64,000 bases of DNA from Gracilimonas sediminicola (GCF_024320785.1 NZ_JANDBC010000001.1:1866001-1930000); one strand, 5' to 3'; positions 37,025-45,768 are shown, counted from the first letter of the stretch. Numbers and translations: made by a program. Notes: generated from the sequence alone by a model not told the origin.

Positions 37025-37405
37025 ATGAAAATAATAAAACTTTTTTGGATTGATGATATGGCTCCTTGGGCTAAGAGTGCTCAAGACAACCTAATTATTG
37101 TAGCTAATAAATATAAAATTAACTTAAAGGTTATCCCAGCTTTAAATGGTGAGGATATGGATATCACATGGAAAGCAGAAAATTATGATTTTGATTGTAT
37201 CGTTATGGACTATCATATGGAACCGTACAATGGGGATAAATACATTAAGGAAATTAGAGAGGAGGAGCATCTTGAACACATCCCCATCATTTTTTATAGT
37301 CAAGATAATTCGACAGATTTGGATGAATTAGTTGAAGGTCTGCCAAATATTATAACTGTCTTTCGTCCAAATTTAGAAGATAAAATTAAAGAAATGTTTT
37401 TTTAA
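37025..37405 (+). CDS. Stand-alone receiver (REC) domain protein
   Basis: 126 residues, a single REC domain and nothing else. Acidic pocket Asp10/Asp11 (WIDD), phosphoacceptor Asp62 (CIVMDYHM), Ser92 in IIFYSQD and Arg114-Pro in place of the usual Lys-Pro. It lacks an output domain. The gene is 6 bp after the dual GHKL gene, so it is the likely phosphotransfer partner. Whether it feeds back on the nuclease or methyltransferase is unknown. Confidence 0.85.
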   Translation: MKIIKLFWIDDMAPWAKSAQDNLIIVANKYKINLKVIPALNGEDMDITWKAENYDFDCIVMDYHMEPYNGDKYIKEIREEEHLEHIPIIFYSQDNSTDLDELVEGLPNIITVFRPNLEDKIKEMFF

Positions 37406-37418
37406 TTCGGTACGCATT

Positions 37419-37658
37419 TCAATAATCTCCTATCTCTGGAATAACATTTCTAATCCCACCCTGTGGATTTTCCACATCTCCTTTATATCTCGGAATAACG
37501 TCAATTTGTGTATGGAAGACATTTTGTACGGCTGCTTCATCCATATTGAAACCATTTGAATCCAGAAATTTGCTCACAATTATTCCAGACTTGGTGTCTT
37601 TAGCCTTAATCTGACTCATATTATAACTGCGCGTTTCCGGTTCATGAACGTCTGCCAT
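37419..37658 (-). pseudogene. Chimeric Vsr / HIT-family remnant
   Basis: 79 residues from the ATG at 37658, 2 bp after the stop of the ScoMcrA-like gene. Residues 5-36 match the start of Vsr repair endonuclease (PETRSYNMSQIKAKDTKS ... KFLDSNGF). The rest matches the end of HIT-family proteins (VFHTQIDVIPRYKGDVENPQGG). The HIT catalytic HxHxH reads H-T-Q-I-D, so two of three His are lost, and the Vsr nuclease core is missing. It looks like a recombination junction of two genes at a shared GF-containing position. Both activities should be absent. Confidence 0.8.
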
Positions 37659-37660
37659 AA

Positions 37661-38656
37661 TCAAAAACTCTCCTGAAATTCCTCAAACTTCTCATTGTGA
37701 TATTCCAAAGCTTGTCCTGAGGGACGAAATGATTCTTCAGGCAGTAGAATGGATTCATTGCTCAGCTCCCAAAGTTCTCCGATTTCATTTTTCTGGTCTT
37801 TCAGCCAGCGGGAAAATTGAATTTTAAAATTCGGATTCACAGTAAACATAAAGGTATCAAACATCCAGTGATGTGAACGGCATAGAGAAATGCCGTTTCT
37901 TGGATCGTCATTTCTGCTTTTGCTCCAGGGAATGATGTGAGCTCCTTCAACCAGTGTTTTTCCTCCCGGCGTAACAACCCGGTTTCTGCAGAGGGCACAA
38001 GTATAGTTATAATTACTTCTTACAATTCTTGAAAATCCCTGTTCTCGGACCTGATATTTACCCGTCCGGTATTTCTGTTTATCGGTTTTATCTCCATGGA
38101 ACTTTACGAAAGGCTCGGCGGCAATTTCAACCAGTCTTCTCGTGTATTGATATGACTGAACGTTGGCTGAACTAATCTCTAAAACTTCTTTGGCTATCTC
38201 ATCAGAAAAATAGGTGTGGGCAAGAAAAGAATGCAGCTGATGGTTCGTCTCTGAATTTAGGAATAACTCAAAAAAGCTTGGGTCAATCACGGCATGGGAA
38301 ACACGTTCCTGAAGTCCGCCAAGCGACGGGGCATTTGAATATTCAGGATAACCCTGATTGTATTCAAGCTTCCAGAAATCCTCACTTTTCATATAAAAGA
38401 AAGGCAAAGCGATTGTTGTTGACCGTTCTTCTCCCATAATGGCATTCCAGTACGTGAAAAAGGTTTCAACCAGCTCCTGAGTCAATGTTATCTGATTGCT
38501 TGCAATCCATCCCTGTTCTGCTCCATCCAGAATACTAAGCAGTAAAAAAGGTTTATGTGGAGCTCTGCCTTTGGTACGTTCATCCCAGTATTTAGGGTTT
38601 TTATCGCTGTTGAGATTTCTAAACAGCTCCAATATGTGAGCAGGGATTTTTTCCAT
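37661..38656 (-). CDS. ScoMcrA-like HNH restriction endonuclease (type IV)
   Basis: 331 residues. The N-terminal part contains RAPHKPFLLLSIL, the signature of COG3440/ScoMcrA-type sulfur-binding domains that read phosphorothioate or otherwise modified DNA. The C-terminal HNH nuclease spans about 215-270: Cys220/Cys223 and Cys259/His262 as probable zinc ligands, and the catalytic region GAHIIPWSKSRNDDPRNGISLC with His240 and Asn254. It is transcribed against the R-M operon and followed by the Vsr/HIT remnant. Enzymes like this cut modified foreign DNA; which modification is unknown. Confidence 0.85.
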   Translation of the reverse strand: MEKIPAHILELFRNLNSDKNPKYWDERTKGRAPHKPFLLLSILDGAEQGWIASNQITLTQELVETFFTYWNAIMGEERSTTIALPFFYMKSEDFWKLEYNQGYPEYSNAPSLGGLQERVSHAVIDPSFFELFLNSETNHQLHSFLAHTYFSDEIAKEVLEISSANVQSYQYTRRLVEIAAEPFVKFHGDKTDKQKYRTGKYQVREQGFSRIVRSNYNYTCALCRNRVVTPGGKTLVEGAHIIPWSKSRNDDPRNGISLCRSHHWMFDTFMFTVNPNFKIQFSRWLKDQKNEIGELWELSNESILLPEESFRPSGQALEYHNEKFEEFQESF

Positions 38657-38957
38657 GTGCCCAATGATAGCTTACTGTTTTCAAAAAGGCTAAATCTTAT
38701 CTGAAAAAATCATCAAGACTTTTGAAAATTTCTATTTAGAAGAAAATTCCAAAACGTATAGACGAAAATATTTTTTCACATAGATGCCTTTTTAAAAGCA
38801 TCTAAGAGTTTTTGAAAAGAGTATAGATTGAACTGCATGTATCCCATCACCCCCATAAGCAAAGCCTATGACACGGCTGGAACCATTCTCTCCCGAATAC
38901 TTTTATACCCATCAACTAAATGAATGAAGAATACCAAACGAACCCCGGATTTACCAG
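38657..38957. other. AT-rich spacer, nothing recognised
   Basis: About 300 bp between the divergent HNH and dienelactone hydrolase genes. No gene, tRNA or strong hairpin was seen; it should hold both promoters. Confidence 0.6.
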
Positions 38958-39782
38958 ATGAAAAAGTTAATACTGCTTGCACCTGTTTTATTTTTAATCA
39001 CAGCGTGTGGCGATAGCAAATACAGCACCAATGATAAAAATGTAGTGGGGCAGGAGATCAGCTACTCCACCGATGAGATTACCATGAACGGGTATATCAG
39101 TCAGGACGAAAACAACTTTGCCAAGCGCCCGGGGGTGCTGGTGGTGCATGAGTGGTGGGGCCACGATGAGCATGCACGCCGGGCAGCGGATGAACTGGCC
39201 AAGCTCGGCTATGTAGCCCTTGCCGTGGATATGTACGGAAACGGCAAGCAGGCTTCCCATCCTGATGATGCCATGAAGTTCTCCAACAACGTGATGAGCA
39301 ATTTCGACACGGCCAAAGCACGGTTTAATGCGGCCCTGGAAACCCTCAAAAACCGGGGTAATGTGGATTCCACTAAAATCGGGGCTATCGGCTATTGTTT
39401 TGGAGGAAGTGTGATCCTGGCCATGGCCAACTCCGGCTCCGATCTGGATGGCGTGGCTGCTTTTCATGCCGGTCTCCAACTCCCTGTGATGCCTCAGGAC
39501 AGCCTCTCCTCCCGCATCCTGATCTTAAATGGCGCCGATGATCCCTTTGTGACGGAAGAGCAGGTGGCCAACCTGACCGGTGCTTATGAAGAACTGGGCG
39601 CAGACTATCAATACATCAATTACGACGGCGCCCAACATGCCTACACTAACCCCGCCGCCGATTCCCTCGGCCAGAAGTTTGACCTCCCGCTGGCCTACAA
39701 CGCCCAGGCCGACAGCCTGAGTTGGGAGGAGATGAAGGGCTTTTTGAATGAGACCTTTTCCGGCGACGAGGCGGAGAAGTAA
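38958..39782 (+). CDS. Dienelactone hydrolase-family lipoprotein
   Basis: 274 residues. Lipobox ITAC (Cys17) after a short signal peptide. An alpha/beta hydrolase with the dienelactone hydrolase catalytic set: Cys147 in GYCFGG, Asp195 in GADDPF and His227 in GAQHAYT; the oxyanion region is VHEWWGHDEH. Such enzymes hydrolyse lactones or small esters; being secreted and lipid-anchored is the unusual point. It is followed by a 1.1-kb repeat array, so it is monocistronic. Confidence 0.92.
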   Translation: MKKLILLAPVLFLITACGDSKYSTNDKNVVGQEISYSTDEITMNGYISQDENNFAKRPGVLVVHEWWGHDEHARRAADELAKLGYVALAVDMYGNGKQASHPDDAMKFSNNVMSNFDTAKARFNAALETLKNRGNVDSTKIGAIGYCFGGSVILAMANSGSDLDGVAAFHAGLQLPVMPQDSLSSRILILNGADDPFVTEEQVANLTGAYEELGADYQYINYDGAQHAYTNPAADSLGQKFDLPLAYNAQADSLSWEEMKGFLNETFSGDEAEK

Positions 39783-39880
39783 TCAAACATTTACTTAAAG
39801 AGTAAGGCCCGTCCGCCAGCCGGGGACGGATAAGATAGTATAACAACGCCCCTGTCATCTTGAACGTAGCGAAGGATCTG

Positions 39881-40960
39881 CCGGTGGAATATCGAATATT
39901 CAACATTCAACATTAAATGTTGAAGTTTTTGTAAAGGCAGGCCAGGGATGACGGGTGATGAGGGTAGGTTGTATTCCTTTACACAAGCGAACGGGTTTCA
40001 ACCCTTCGCGGTGGTTGATCGTTGGGTAAAGTCTTAAAAACCAAATCGAAATCGGTCGTTCGGTCTATCGATCATTCGCAAATGAGGGGCGTTTTGGGGT
40101 CTTTAATTGTGGGGTGTTGTCCTTAGCTGGCAGACCCCTTTCTGTCTTTCCCCTTGGTAAGGGGAAAGGACTCCTTGGTTAGTTGGTGGCCGGGAATGGG
40201 AGGTCACGGATCAGCCGGTGGAATATTGAACATTCAACATCGAACATTGAATGGTGAAGTTTTTTTCAAAGGCAGGTCCGGGATGACAGGTGATGAGGGC
40301 AGGATGTATTCCTTTACGCAAGCGAATGGGTTTCAACCCTTCGCGGTGGTTGATGGTGGTTATGGTCGTAGAAAACCAAATCGCAAATCGGTCATTCGGT
40401 CTATCGATCATTCGCAAATCAGGGGCGTTTTGGGGTCTTTAATTGAAGGGTGTTGTCCTTAGCTGGCGGACCCCTTTCTGTCTTTCCCCTTGGTAAGGGG
40501 AAAGGACTCCTTGGTTAGTTGGTGGCCGGGAATAGAAGGTCACGGATATGCCGGTGGAATGTTGAAGTTTTTGTAAAGGCAGGCCAGGGATGACGGGTGA
40601 TCAGGGCAGGATGTATTCCTTTACACAAGCGAATGGGTTTCAACCCTTGCGGTGGTTGATGGTGGTTATGGTCGTTGAATACCAAATCGCAAATCGGTCG
40701 TTCGGTCTATCGATCGTTCGCGAATCAGGGGCGTTTGGGGGCTTTAATTGATGAGCGTTGTCCTTAGCTACCAGACCCCTTTCTGTCTTTCCCCTTGGTA
40801 AGGGGAAAGGACTCCTTTAATGGTTGGTTGCCATAAAAAAGAGATCCCGGATCTTCGCTACACTTCGCCTGCCTGCCGGCATAGGCAGGTCTGGGATGGC
40901 GCGTGATGAGGGTAGGTTCTATTCCTTTACACAAGCGAATGGGTTTCAACCCTTTGCGGT
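39881..40960. repeat. Tandem array of a composite intergenic repeat (about 335 bp unit)
   Basis: Units start at 39881, 40215 and 40551 (CCGGTGGAAT), periods 334 and 336 bp; a fourth, divergent and truncated, runs to about 40960. Each unit has four modules: a TTGAATGTT-type palindrome followed by GAAGTTTTTGTAAAGGCAGG; a hairpin GCGAA-GGGTT...AACCC-TTCGC (39987-40009, 40322-40344); a stretch with two CGCAAATC copies 31 bp apart; and a hairpin TTTCCCC-TTGGT-AGGGGAAA. No protein-coding gene lies in it. Similar units occur at 42.7-43.3 and 45.6 kb. Confidence 0.95.
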
Positions 40961-40983
40961 GGTAGATGCCGGAACAGGTGGTT

Positions 40984-42549
40984 TCACACAAATAGTAGCA
41001 CCATGGCGGCGTAGGAGATGACGGCGAGGGTTCCGGCGAGGATGGCCAGGGGGAATTGGGTTTGCACGTGGTCCATCAAATCACAGCCGGTGGCGAGGGA
41101 GGAGAGGATGGTGGTGTCCGAAATGGGGGAACACTGGTCTCCGAATACGGATCCGCCGATTACCGCTGAAAAGCATAGGGTGAGGAAAAATACGTCCGGT
41201 ACCACGGCCCAGGCCAGCGGGATGGCGACCGGAAATACCACCGCATAAGTTCCCCAGGAAGTGCCGGTTGAAAAGGCGATCAGCATGCAGAGAATCATCA
41301 ACAGTCCGGGCAGAAGGAAGGCCGGGATTACATCGCCGACGGTATCGACCACATAAGCGGCGGTTCCGACGGCATCAGCCACTTCTTTAAGGGTGACGGC
41401 CAGGGCCAGGATGATTGCCCCGATGGTGACGCCTTTACATCCGTCAATAAATCCATCAACGACCTCTTGAAGGTTCATGCCTTTGGCTAAAGCGATTCCA
41501 AATCCAACCAGTACCGCAAGCACAAAAGCCTCTGCAATTAACAGCACAGAATCTTCGCCCATGTCCAGGAAAAAATAGGTGACAACATAGGGGATGATGG
41601 CAACACCAAGCAATGTTCCAATCGGGCCAAAAAAGTCGATGAGTCCGGGGTTGTAGTCTTCGGGAACAGCACTTTTGGTAAGCTCATCGGCAGCCATGGG
41701 GGTAGCACCTTCACGATCGAGGCCTTGTCCTGAGCGGGCGCGTTTGATGGCGGCTCTCATTTTCTTTCCGGGTACGAAAGGGAACTTGTCCCACGCAAAA
41801 GCAAGGGTGAGCAGGATGGCGAAAATCGCATAAAAGTTATAGGGCAGGGCAGTGAAGAAAAAGGCGATACTCTGCTGAGTCGTTTCCAGAAAAGGGAGGG
41901 TTCCGATGATGAGTCCGCCCACGTAAAACGGCCAAACGTTGAATGGAATCAGGGTTGCGGCCGGGGAAGCTGTGGAATCGACCATATACGCCAGCTCTTC
42001 GTGCGACACATTGTGTTTGTCGGCAACGGGACGAACCGTAGCTCCAGTCAATACGGTACTGATGGTTCCTCCCTGGTGGAAAATGAGTCCCATCAGCCAG
42101 GTGAAGAACTTGGCGGTTTGAGGTCCGCGCACCATTTTCTTGCTGGCCCATACGGCAAATTTCTCCGCACCGCCGGTTCGCGTCCAGATGCCAATTAATC
42201 CTCCCAAAGCCCATAAGTAAACGATGATAATCAGGGCAAAACTTTCAGTTCCAACGGAGGGAATCAGGAAATCCTGTACGATATTGAGCTTGCCGGAAAT
42301 CACACCGCCCAAACAAATCCCGATGAACAGCGAGCTAACCACTTCGCGTGTATAAAATGCCAGAACAATAGCTACCAGCGGCGGCATGATGGACCAAAAT
42401 CCGTAATGTCCGCTTTGCTCAGGAAAAACCTGGTTCACTCCGGCATACACCCCGGCGATAATCAGCGCGATGAATGCACCAACGCCTATCTTGCGGCGGG
42501 TTTTGGGATCTTTCCACTTCTCTTTGGTTCCGGCAAAATCATTACTCAT
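40984..42549 (-). CDS. NhaC-family Na+/H+ antiporter
   Basis: 521 residues from the ATG at 42549; a longer frame to 42684 only adds translated repeat (NIPCSLFLVPCSLF). About 11-12 transmembrane helices, with the NhaC/CPA-like segments GGLIGIWTRTGG, HQGGTISTVLTGATVRPVAD, DSTASPAATLIPFNVWPFYVGG and a polar stretch near the end (FSTGTSWGTYAVVFPV ... VFGDQCSPISDTTILSS). It exchanges Na+ for protons at the inner membrane, fitting a salt-tolerant host. Both flanks are composite repeats. Confidence 0.93.
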   Translation of the reverse strand: MSNDFAGTKEKWKDPKTRRKIGVGAFIALIIAGVYAGVNQVFPEQSGHYGFWSIMPPLVAIVLAFYTREVVSSLFIGICLGGVISGKLNIVQDFLIPSVGTESFALIIIVYLWALGGLIGIWTRTGGAEKFAVWASKKMVRGPQTAKFFTWLMGLIFHQGGTISTVLTGATVRPVADKHNVSHEELAYMVDSTASPAATLIPFNVWPFYVGGLIIGTLPFLETTQQSIAFFFTALPYNFYAIFAILLTLAFAWDKFPFVPGKKMRAAIKRARSGQGLDREGATPMAADELTKSAVPEDYNPGLIDFFGPIGTLLGVAIIPYVVTYFFLDMGEDSVLLIAEAFVLAVLVGFGIALAKGMNLQEVVDGFIDGCKGVTIGAIILALAVTLKEVADAVGTAAYVVDTVGDVIPAFLLPGLLMILCMLIAFSTGTSWGTYAVVFPVAIPLAWAVVPDVFFLTLCFSAVIGGSVFGDQCSPISDTTILSSLATGCDLMDHVQTQFPLAILAGTLAVISYAAMVLLFV

Positions 42550-42636
42550 AGGTTGGGCTGTTTGATTAATATCGCAATGGATGGTAGCGAATGAACACTG
42601 AACATTCAATAAAGAACATAAGAACATAAGAACATC

Positions 42637-42671
42637 GAACAAGGAACAAGGAACAAGGAACAAGGAACAAG
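42637..42671. repeat. 7-bp short tandem repeat (GAACAAG x5)
   Basis: Five perfect copies of GAACAAG in the upstream region of the antiporter gene, preceded by AAGAACATAAGAACAT. Similar GAACAAGGAACATCGAA pieces occur near 45.15 and 26.6 kb. Confidence 0.95.
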
Positions 42672-43335
42672 GAATATTCAACATTGAATGTTGAATGTTG
42701 AAGTTTTTGCAAAGGCAGGGCAGGATGTTTTCCTTTACGCGAGCGAATGGGTTTCAACCCTTCGCGGTGGTTGATCGTGGTTATGATCGTTGAAAACCAA
42801 ATCGCAAATCGGTCATTCGGTCCATCGATCATTCGCAAATCAGAATAACTGTTGCTGTTGTGGTGTAACGGAGGCTTTAATTGTGGGGTGTTGTCCTTAG
42901 CCGGCGGACCCTATCTCTGTCTCTTTCCCTCCGGCGAGTGTGTAAAAGATTTTGTACTTGTCTACCGCCGCAGGGAAAGAGGACTCCTTGGTTAGTTGGT
43001 TGCTGGGAATAGTAGATCCCGGATTTGCCGGTGGAATATTGAACATTCAACATCGAACATTGAATGTTGAAGTTTTTGCAAAGGCAGGGCAGGATGTATT
43101 CCTTTACGCAAGCGAATGGGTTTCAACCCTTTGCGGTGGTTGATGGTGGCTATGATCGTTGAAAACCAAATCGCAAATCGGTCGTTCGGTCCATCGATCA
43201 TTCGCAAATCAGAATAACTGTTGCTGTTGTAGTGTAGCGGAGACTCTAATTATGGGGTGTTGTCCTTCGCTGGCGGACCCTTTTCTGTCTTTCCCCTTGG
43301 TAAGGGGAAAGGACTCCTTTAATGGTTAGTTGCCA
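42672..43335. repeat. Two further composite-repeat units
   Basis: One unit at about 42672-43020 and one at 43021-43335 (module start CCGGTGGAAT near 43030), with the GCGAA/TTCGC hairpins at 42743-42765 and near 43112. In the first unit the CCTT-type hairpin is replaced by a longer form (CTCTTTCCCTCCGGCG ... CGCCGCAGGGAAAGAG, about 42915-42985). No gene is present. Confidence 0.9.
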
Positions 43336-43370
43336 TAAAAAAAGGCGCACCTGATAATCAGATGCGCCTT
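43336..43370 (-). terminator. Rho-independent terminator of the DEAD-box-like gene
   Basis: Inverted repeat AAGGCGCA / TGCGCCTT (43342-43349 and 43363-43370) with CTGATAATCAG in the loop region; on the minus strand a U-run follows (A-run 43337-43343). Confidence 0.9.
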
Positions 43371-43410
43371 AAATTTGTGGTACTAATAAATCACAAAAGC
43401 TCTGTGATCA

Positions 43411-45039
43411 TTAGTTGAACAGCTTCTTAATCCAGCCGAAGGCTCCGTCGGATTTGCTTGGGCTTGGACGTTTACCGTTGCTATCTCCTTCTTTTCCACC
43501 GGAAAGCCCGTCATAACTTGGACGGGGAAGTCCGTTGGCGGATTTCTTCTCTTTCGGCTTTTTACGTCGCTTGCGGTCGCGGTCGTCGTTTTTGCTTTTC
43601 TTATTTTTGTTGCTGCTCTTTTTCTTGGAGCTTTTATCTTTCTTATCCGACTTCTTGCTGCGGCCTTTTTTCTCCTTCACTTCTTCAGGAAGGGGAATTT
43701 CAGTGGGGGCATAGCCTACTTTCTTCACAATCTCGTCGATGTCATCTTTATCCATTTTGGATACCAGTGACACCATACGGGCGGCTTTCCCATTTCCGAC
43801 CAGCTCCGCGCGATATTTATATTCTTCCACTTCGTTAGGCACGTCATAATTGATGACCTGCTTCACTTCATTCAGTTCTATTTCAGTGGCAGAAAGTCCG
43901 CCAACCAGCAGAATCTTCATGTCGCCGGAAGTAAACTTCCCGAAGCGTTCGTCATAATACTCCTGCTTCAGTCCTTCGTTGATGCTGACCACACCCCATC
44001 CTTTTTTACGGATGATGCGGAACAGTCGGTCGGTAGTGCGCTTGGAAGCAGCAAATACCACGATTTTGTCTGTCAGTGTATCTTCAAGGTGAGCAAGCAG
44101 GGTAGAGATTTTCGCTCTTGGAGGAACATAAATGTATGCCTGGGTCAGGTCTTCAGGAACGGTAGGCTCTTTCTCATTATCGGAATCAGCCTTAGCTTCC
44201 TGCTCGTCCTCTTTTTCCTCTTCCTCTTTATTTTCTTCCGGGTTGAGCACGACGCTTACACTGGCCTCGGCCAGTTTGCGGTTCACTTCTTCCTGATCCA
44301 GCTCAAAATCTTCCGCTTCTTGTTCCTGTTGATCGGATGTCTGCTCTTTAGACTCTTCTTTTGCTTCGGACTTCTGTCCGGAGTCGGAATCAGAGTCAGA
44401 TGTAGCTTCCTTGACGTTGGATTCATCAAACCCATGAACCACCGGATCTTTCAGGAAAGCAGAGGATAGCTGTTGGGTAGCTTTGTTGTTGGATTCAGAG
44501 AAAATAAGCGTTTGTGGCTCACCCTCGGTTAACTGCATGATGTCCTTCACCCGGTTCACCAGGTTATAGTTCTCCATGCCGTGGGCTTCGTCAATAATGA
44601 CGAGATCCACTTTGGGAAGCTTCAGCTTATTCTTATCCAGTATTTCAATCAGCCGGCCGGGGTTTGCCACCACAACCGGTGCTCCATCTTTAATAGCTTC
44701 TTCCTGAGCGGTGCGAATTCCTTTCATGGAAAGCGCTGCACTACTTATTTGAGCATGGTAGCCCATGGCCCAAACTTTTTCGTCTATTTCCTTAACTCGC
44801 TCAATAGATGGTGTTAGTATTAAAACTCGTATGCCAGAAACCTCTCCGTTGCTTGTCAGTTTTTGCAATGCAGGTATCAAAAATACACCGTCATCACCAG
44901 CTTCATGTTTTACAAGCATATGTCTGCCTTGTAGTGCCGGTGGAATAACTTCAGTTTGGAGAGGTGTGGGTTCTTCAATTCGTACGTCGGCCAGCCCACT
45001 CATTAATTCGGGGCTAAGGCCAAATTCTTCAAAAGACAA
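43411..45039 (-). CDS. DEAD-box-helicase-like protein lacking Walker A (probable pseudo-helicase)
   Basis: 542 residues with DEAD-box fold landmarks: Q-motif region (FGLSPELM ... EPTPLQTEVIPPALQG), NPGR (126-129), DEAH at 150-153, and a helicase-C domain up to about 455 (IVVFAASKRT ... INYDVPNEVEEY). But motif I, normally AxTGSGKT, reads HEAGDDGVF (about 45-53), and motif VI HRxGRxGR reads YRAELVGNGKAAR. An acidic linker separates the two halves; a Lys/Arg-rich tail follows. It cannot bind ATP in the usual way, so it is probably a non-catalytic RNA-binding or scaffold protein. Transcribed alone with its own terminator. Confidence 0.88.
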   Translation of the reverse strand: MSFEEFGLSPELMSGLADVRIEEPTPLQTEVIPPALQGRHMLVKHEAGDDGVFLIPALQKLTSNGEVSGIRVLILTPSIERVKEIDEKVWAMGYHAQISSAALSMKGIRTAQEEAIKDGAPVVVANPGRLIEILDKNKLKLPKVDLVIIDEAHGMENYNLVNRVKDIMQLTEGEPQTLIFSESNNKATQQLSSAFLKDPVVHGFDESNVKEATSDSDSDSGQKSEAKEESKEQTSDQQEQEAEDFELDQEEVNRKLAEASVSVVLNPEENKEEEEKEDEQEAKADSDNEKEPTVPEDLTQAYIYVPPRAKISTLLAHLEDTLTDKIVVFAASKRTTDRLFRIIRKKGWGVVSINEGLKQEYYDERFGKFTSGDMKILLVGGLSATEIELNEVKQVINYDVPNEVEEYKYRAELVGNGKAARMVSLVSKMDKDDIDEIVKKVGYAPTEIPLPEEVKEKKGRSKKSDKKDKSSKKKSSNKNKKSKNDDRDRKRRKKPKEKKSANGLPRPSYDGLSGGKEGDSNGKRPSPSKSDGAFGWIKKLFN

Positions 45040-45768
45040 TGGTTACACCTCTTTCAATTTTGGCGTTATAGTTCAATTTTCAAAGATCGTGTCTTTAATC
45101 AAAAGACTTCACAATATACAAAAAATGTACATGAAGCTCAGGGATTTTGAACATCGAACAAGGAACATCGAATTTTGAACGTTTTAAGGGTGATTCTTTA
45201 GCGATGGTTGTTGATGAAAACGAAATCACAATTCGGTTAATCGGTCGTTTGCAATTCAGGGAGATCCCTCAGTCATTCGCTATGCTCATTTCTTCGGGAT
45301 GACAGGTGGTAATTATAGGTTACTTACGCTCCGTGCCCGGGGGGCGATGCCGCCTCAGACGGCATATAAAATGCCTATATGTTTGTGTCATGCTACACAA
45401 TGAAATGATCAATAAAACCATGCACTCGCTCCTGACGCTCTGCGTCGGAGCGAAGGTTGTGGGTGGATAAAATAGTGCTACCTTCACTGCAAGACCCTAT
45501 CTCTGTCTCTTTCCCTCCTGCGTGCAATTCGTGCATTGGATTTGATTCAACCGCAGCAGGGAAAGAGGACTCCTTGGTTATTGTATGAGTAAGAAAGGGA
45601 GATCCCGGATCAGGTCCGGGTTGACAGGTGGTAGAGTGATGCTGGGTTGAGGCAGGTTGTAATCAATTATCCAAGCGAATGGGTTTTAACCCTTCGCGAT
45701 GGTTGGTCGTGGTTACTACAGAATACCATTTCGCAAATCGGTTAATCGGTCCATCGATCATTCGCAAT
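45040..45768. repeat. Gene-free stretch with a divergent composite-repeat unit
   Basis: 729 bp. Contains GAACAAGGAACATCGAA-type sequence (45150-45180), a large-loop version of the hairpin module (TCTTTCCCTCCTGCG ... CGCAGCAGGGAAAGA, about 45500-45565), the GCGAA/TTCGC hairpin (45675-45697) and the ATCGGTCCATCGATCATTCG module (45745-45775). No gene seen. Confidence 0.8.

Noticed and set aside
40154..40462. Open frames inside the composite repeats (also at 40824, 42952 and 29475)
   Set aside because: They translate to variants of NIQHRTLN-type text derived from the repeat, with no domains and no start signal.
39881..40960. The tandem array as a CRISPR
   Set aside because: Units are about 335 bp with no short repeats and unique spacers, and no cas gene is near.
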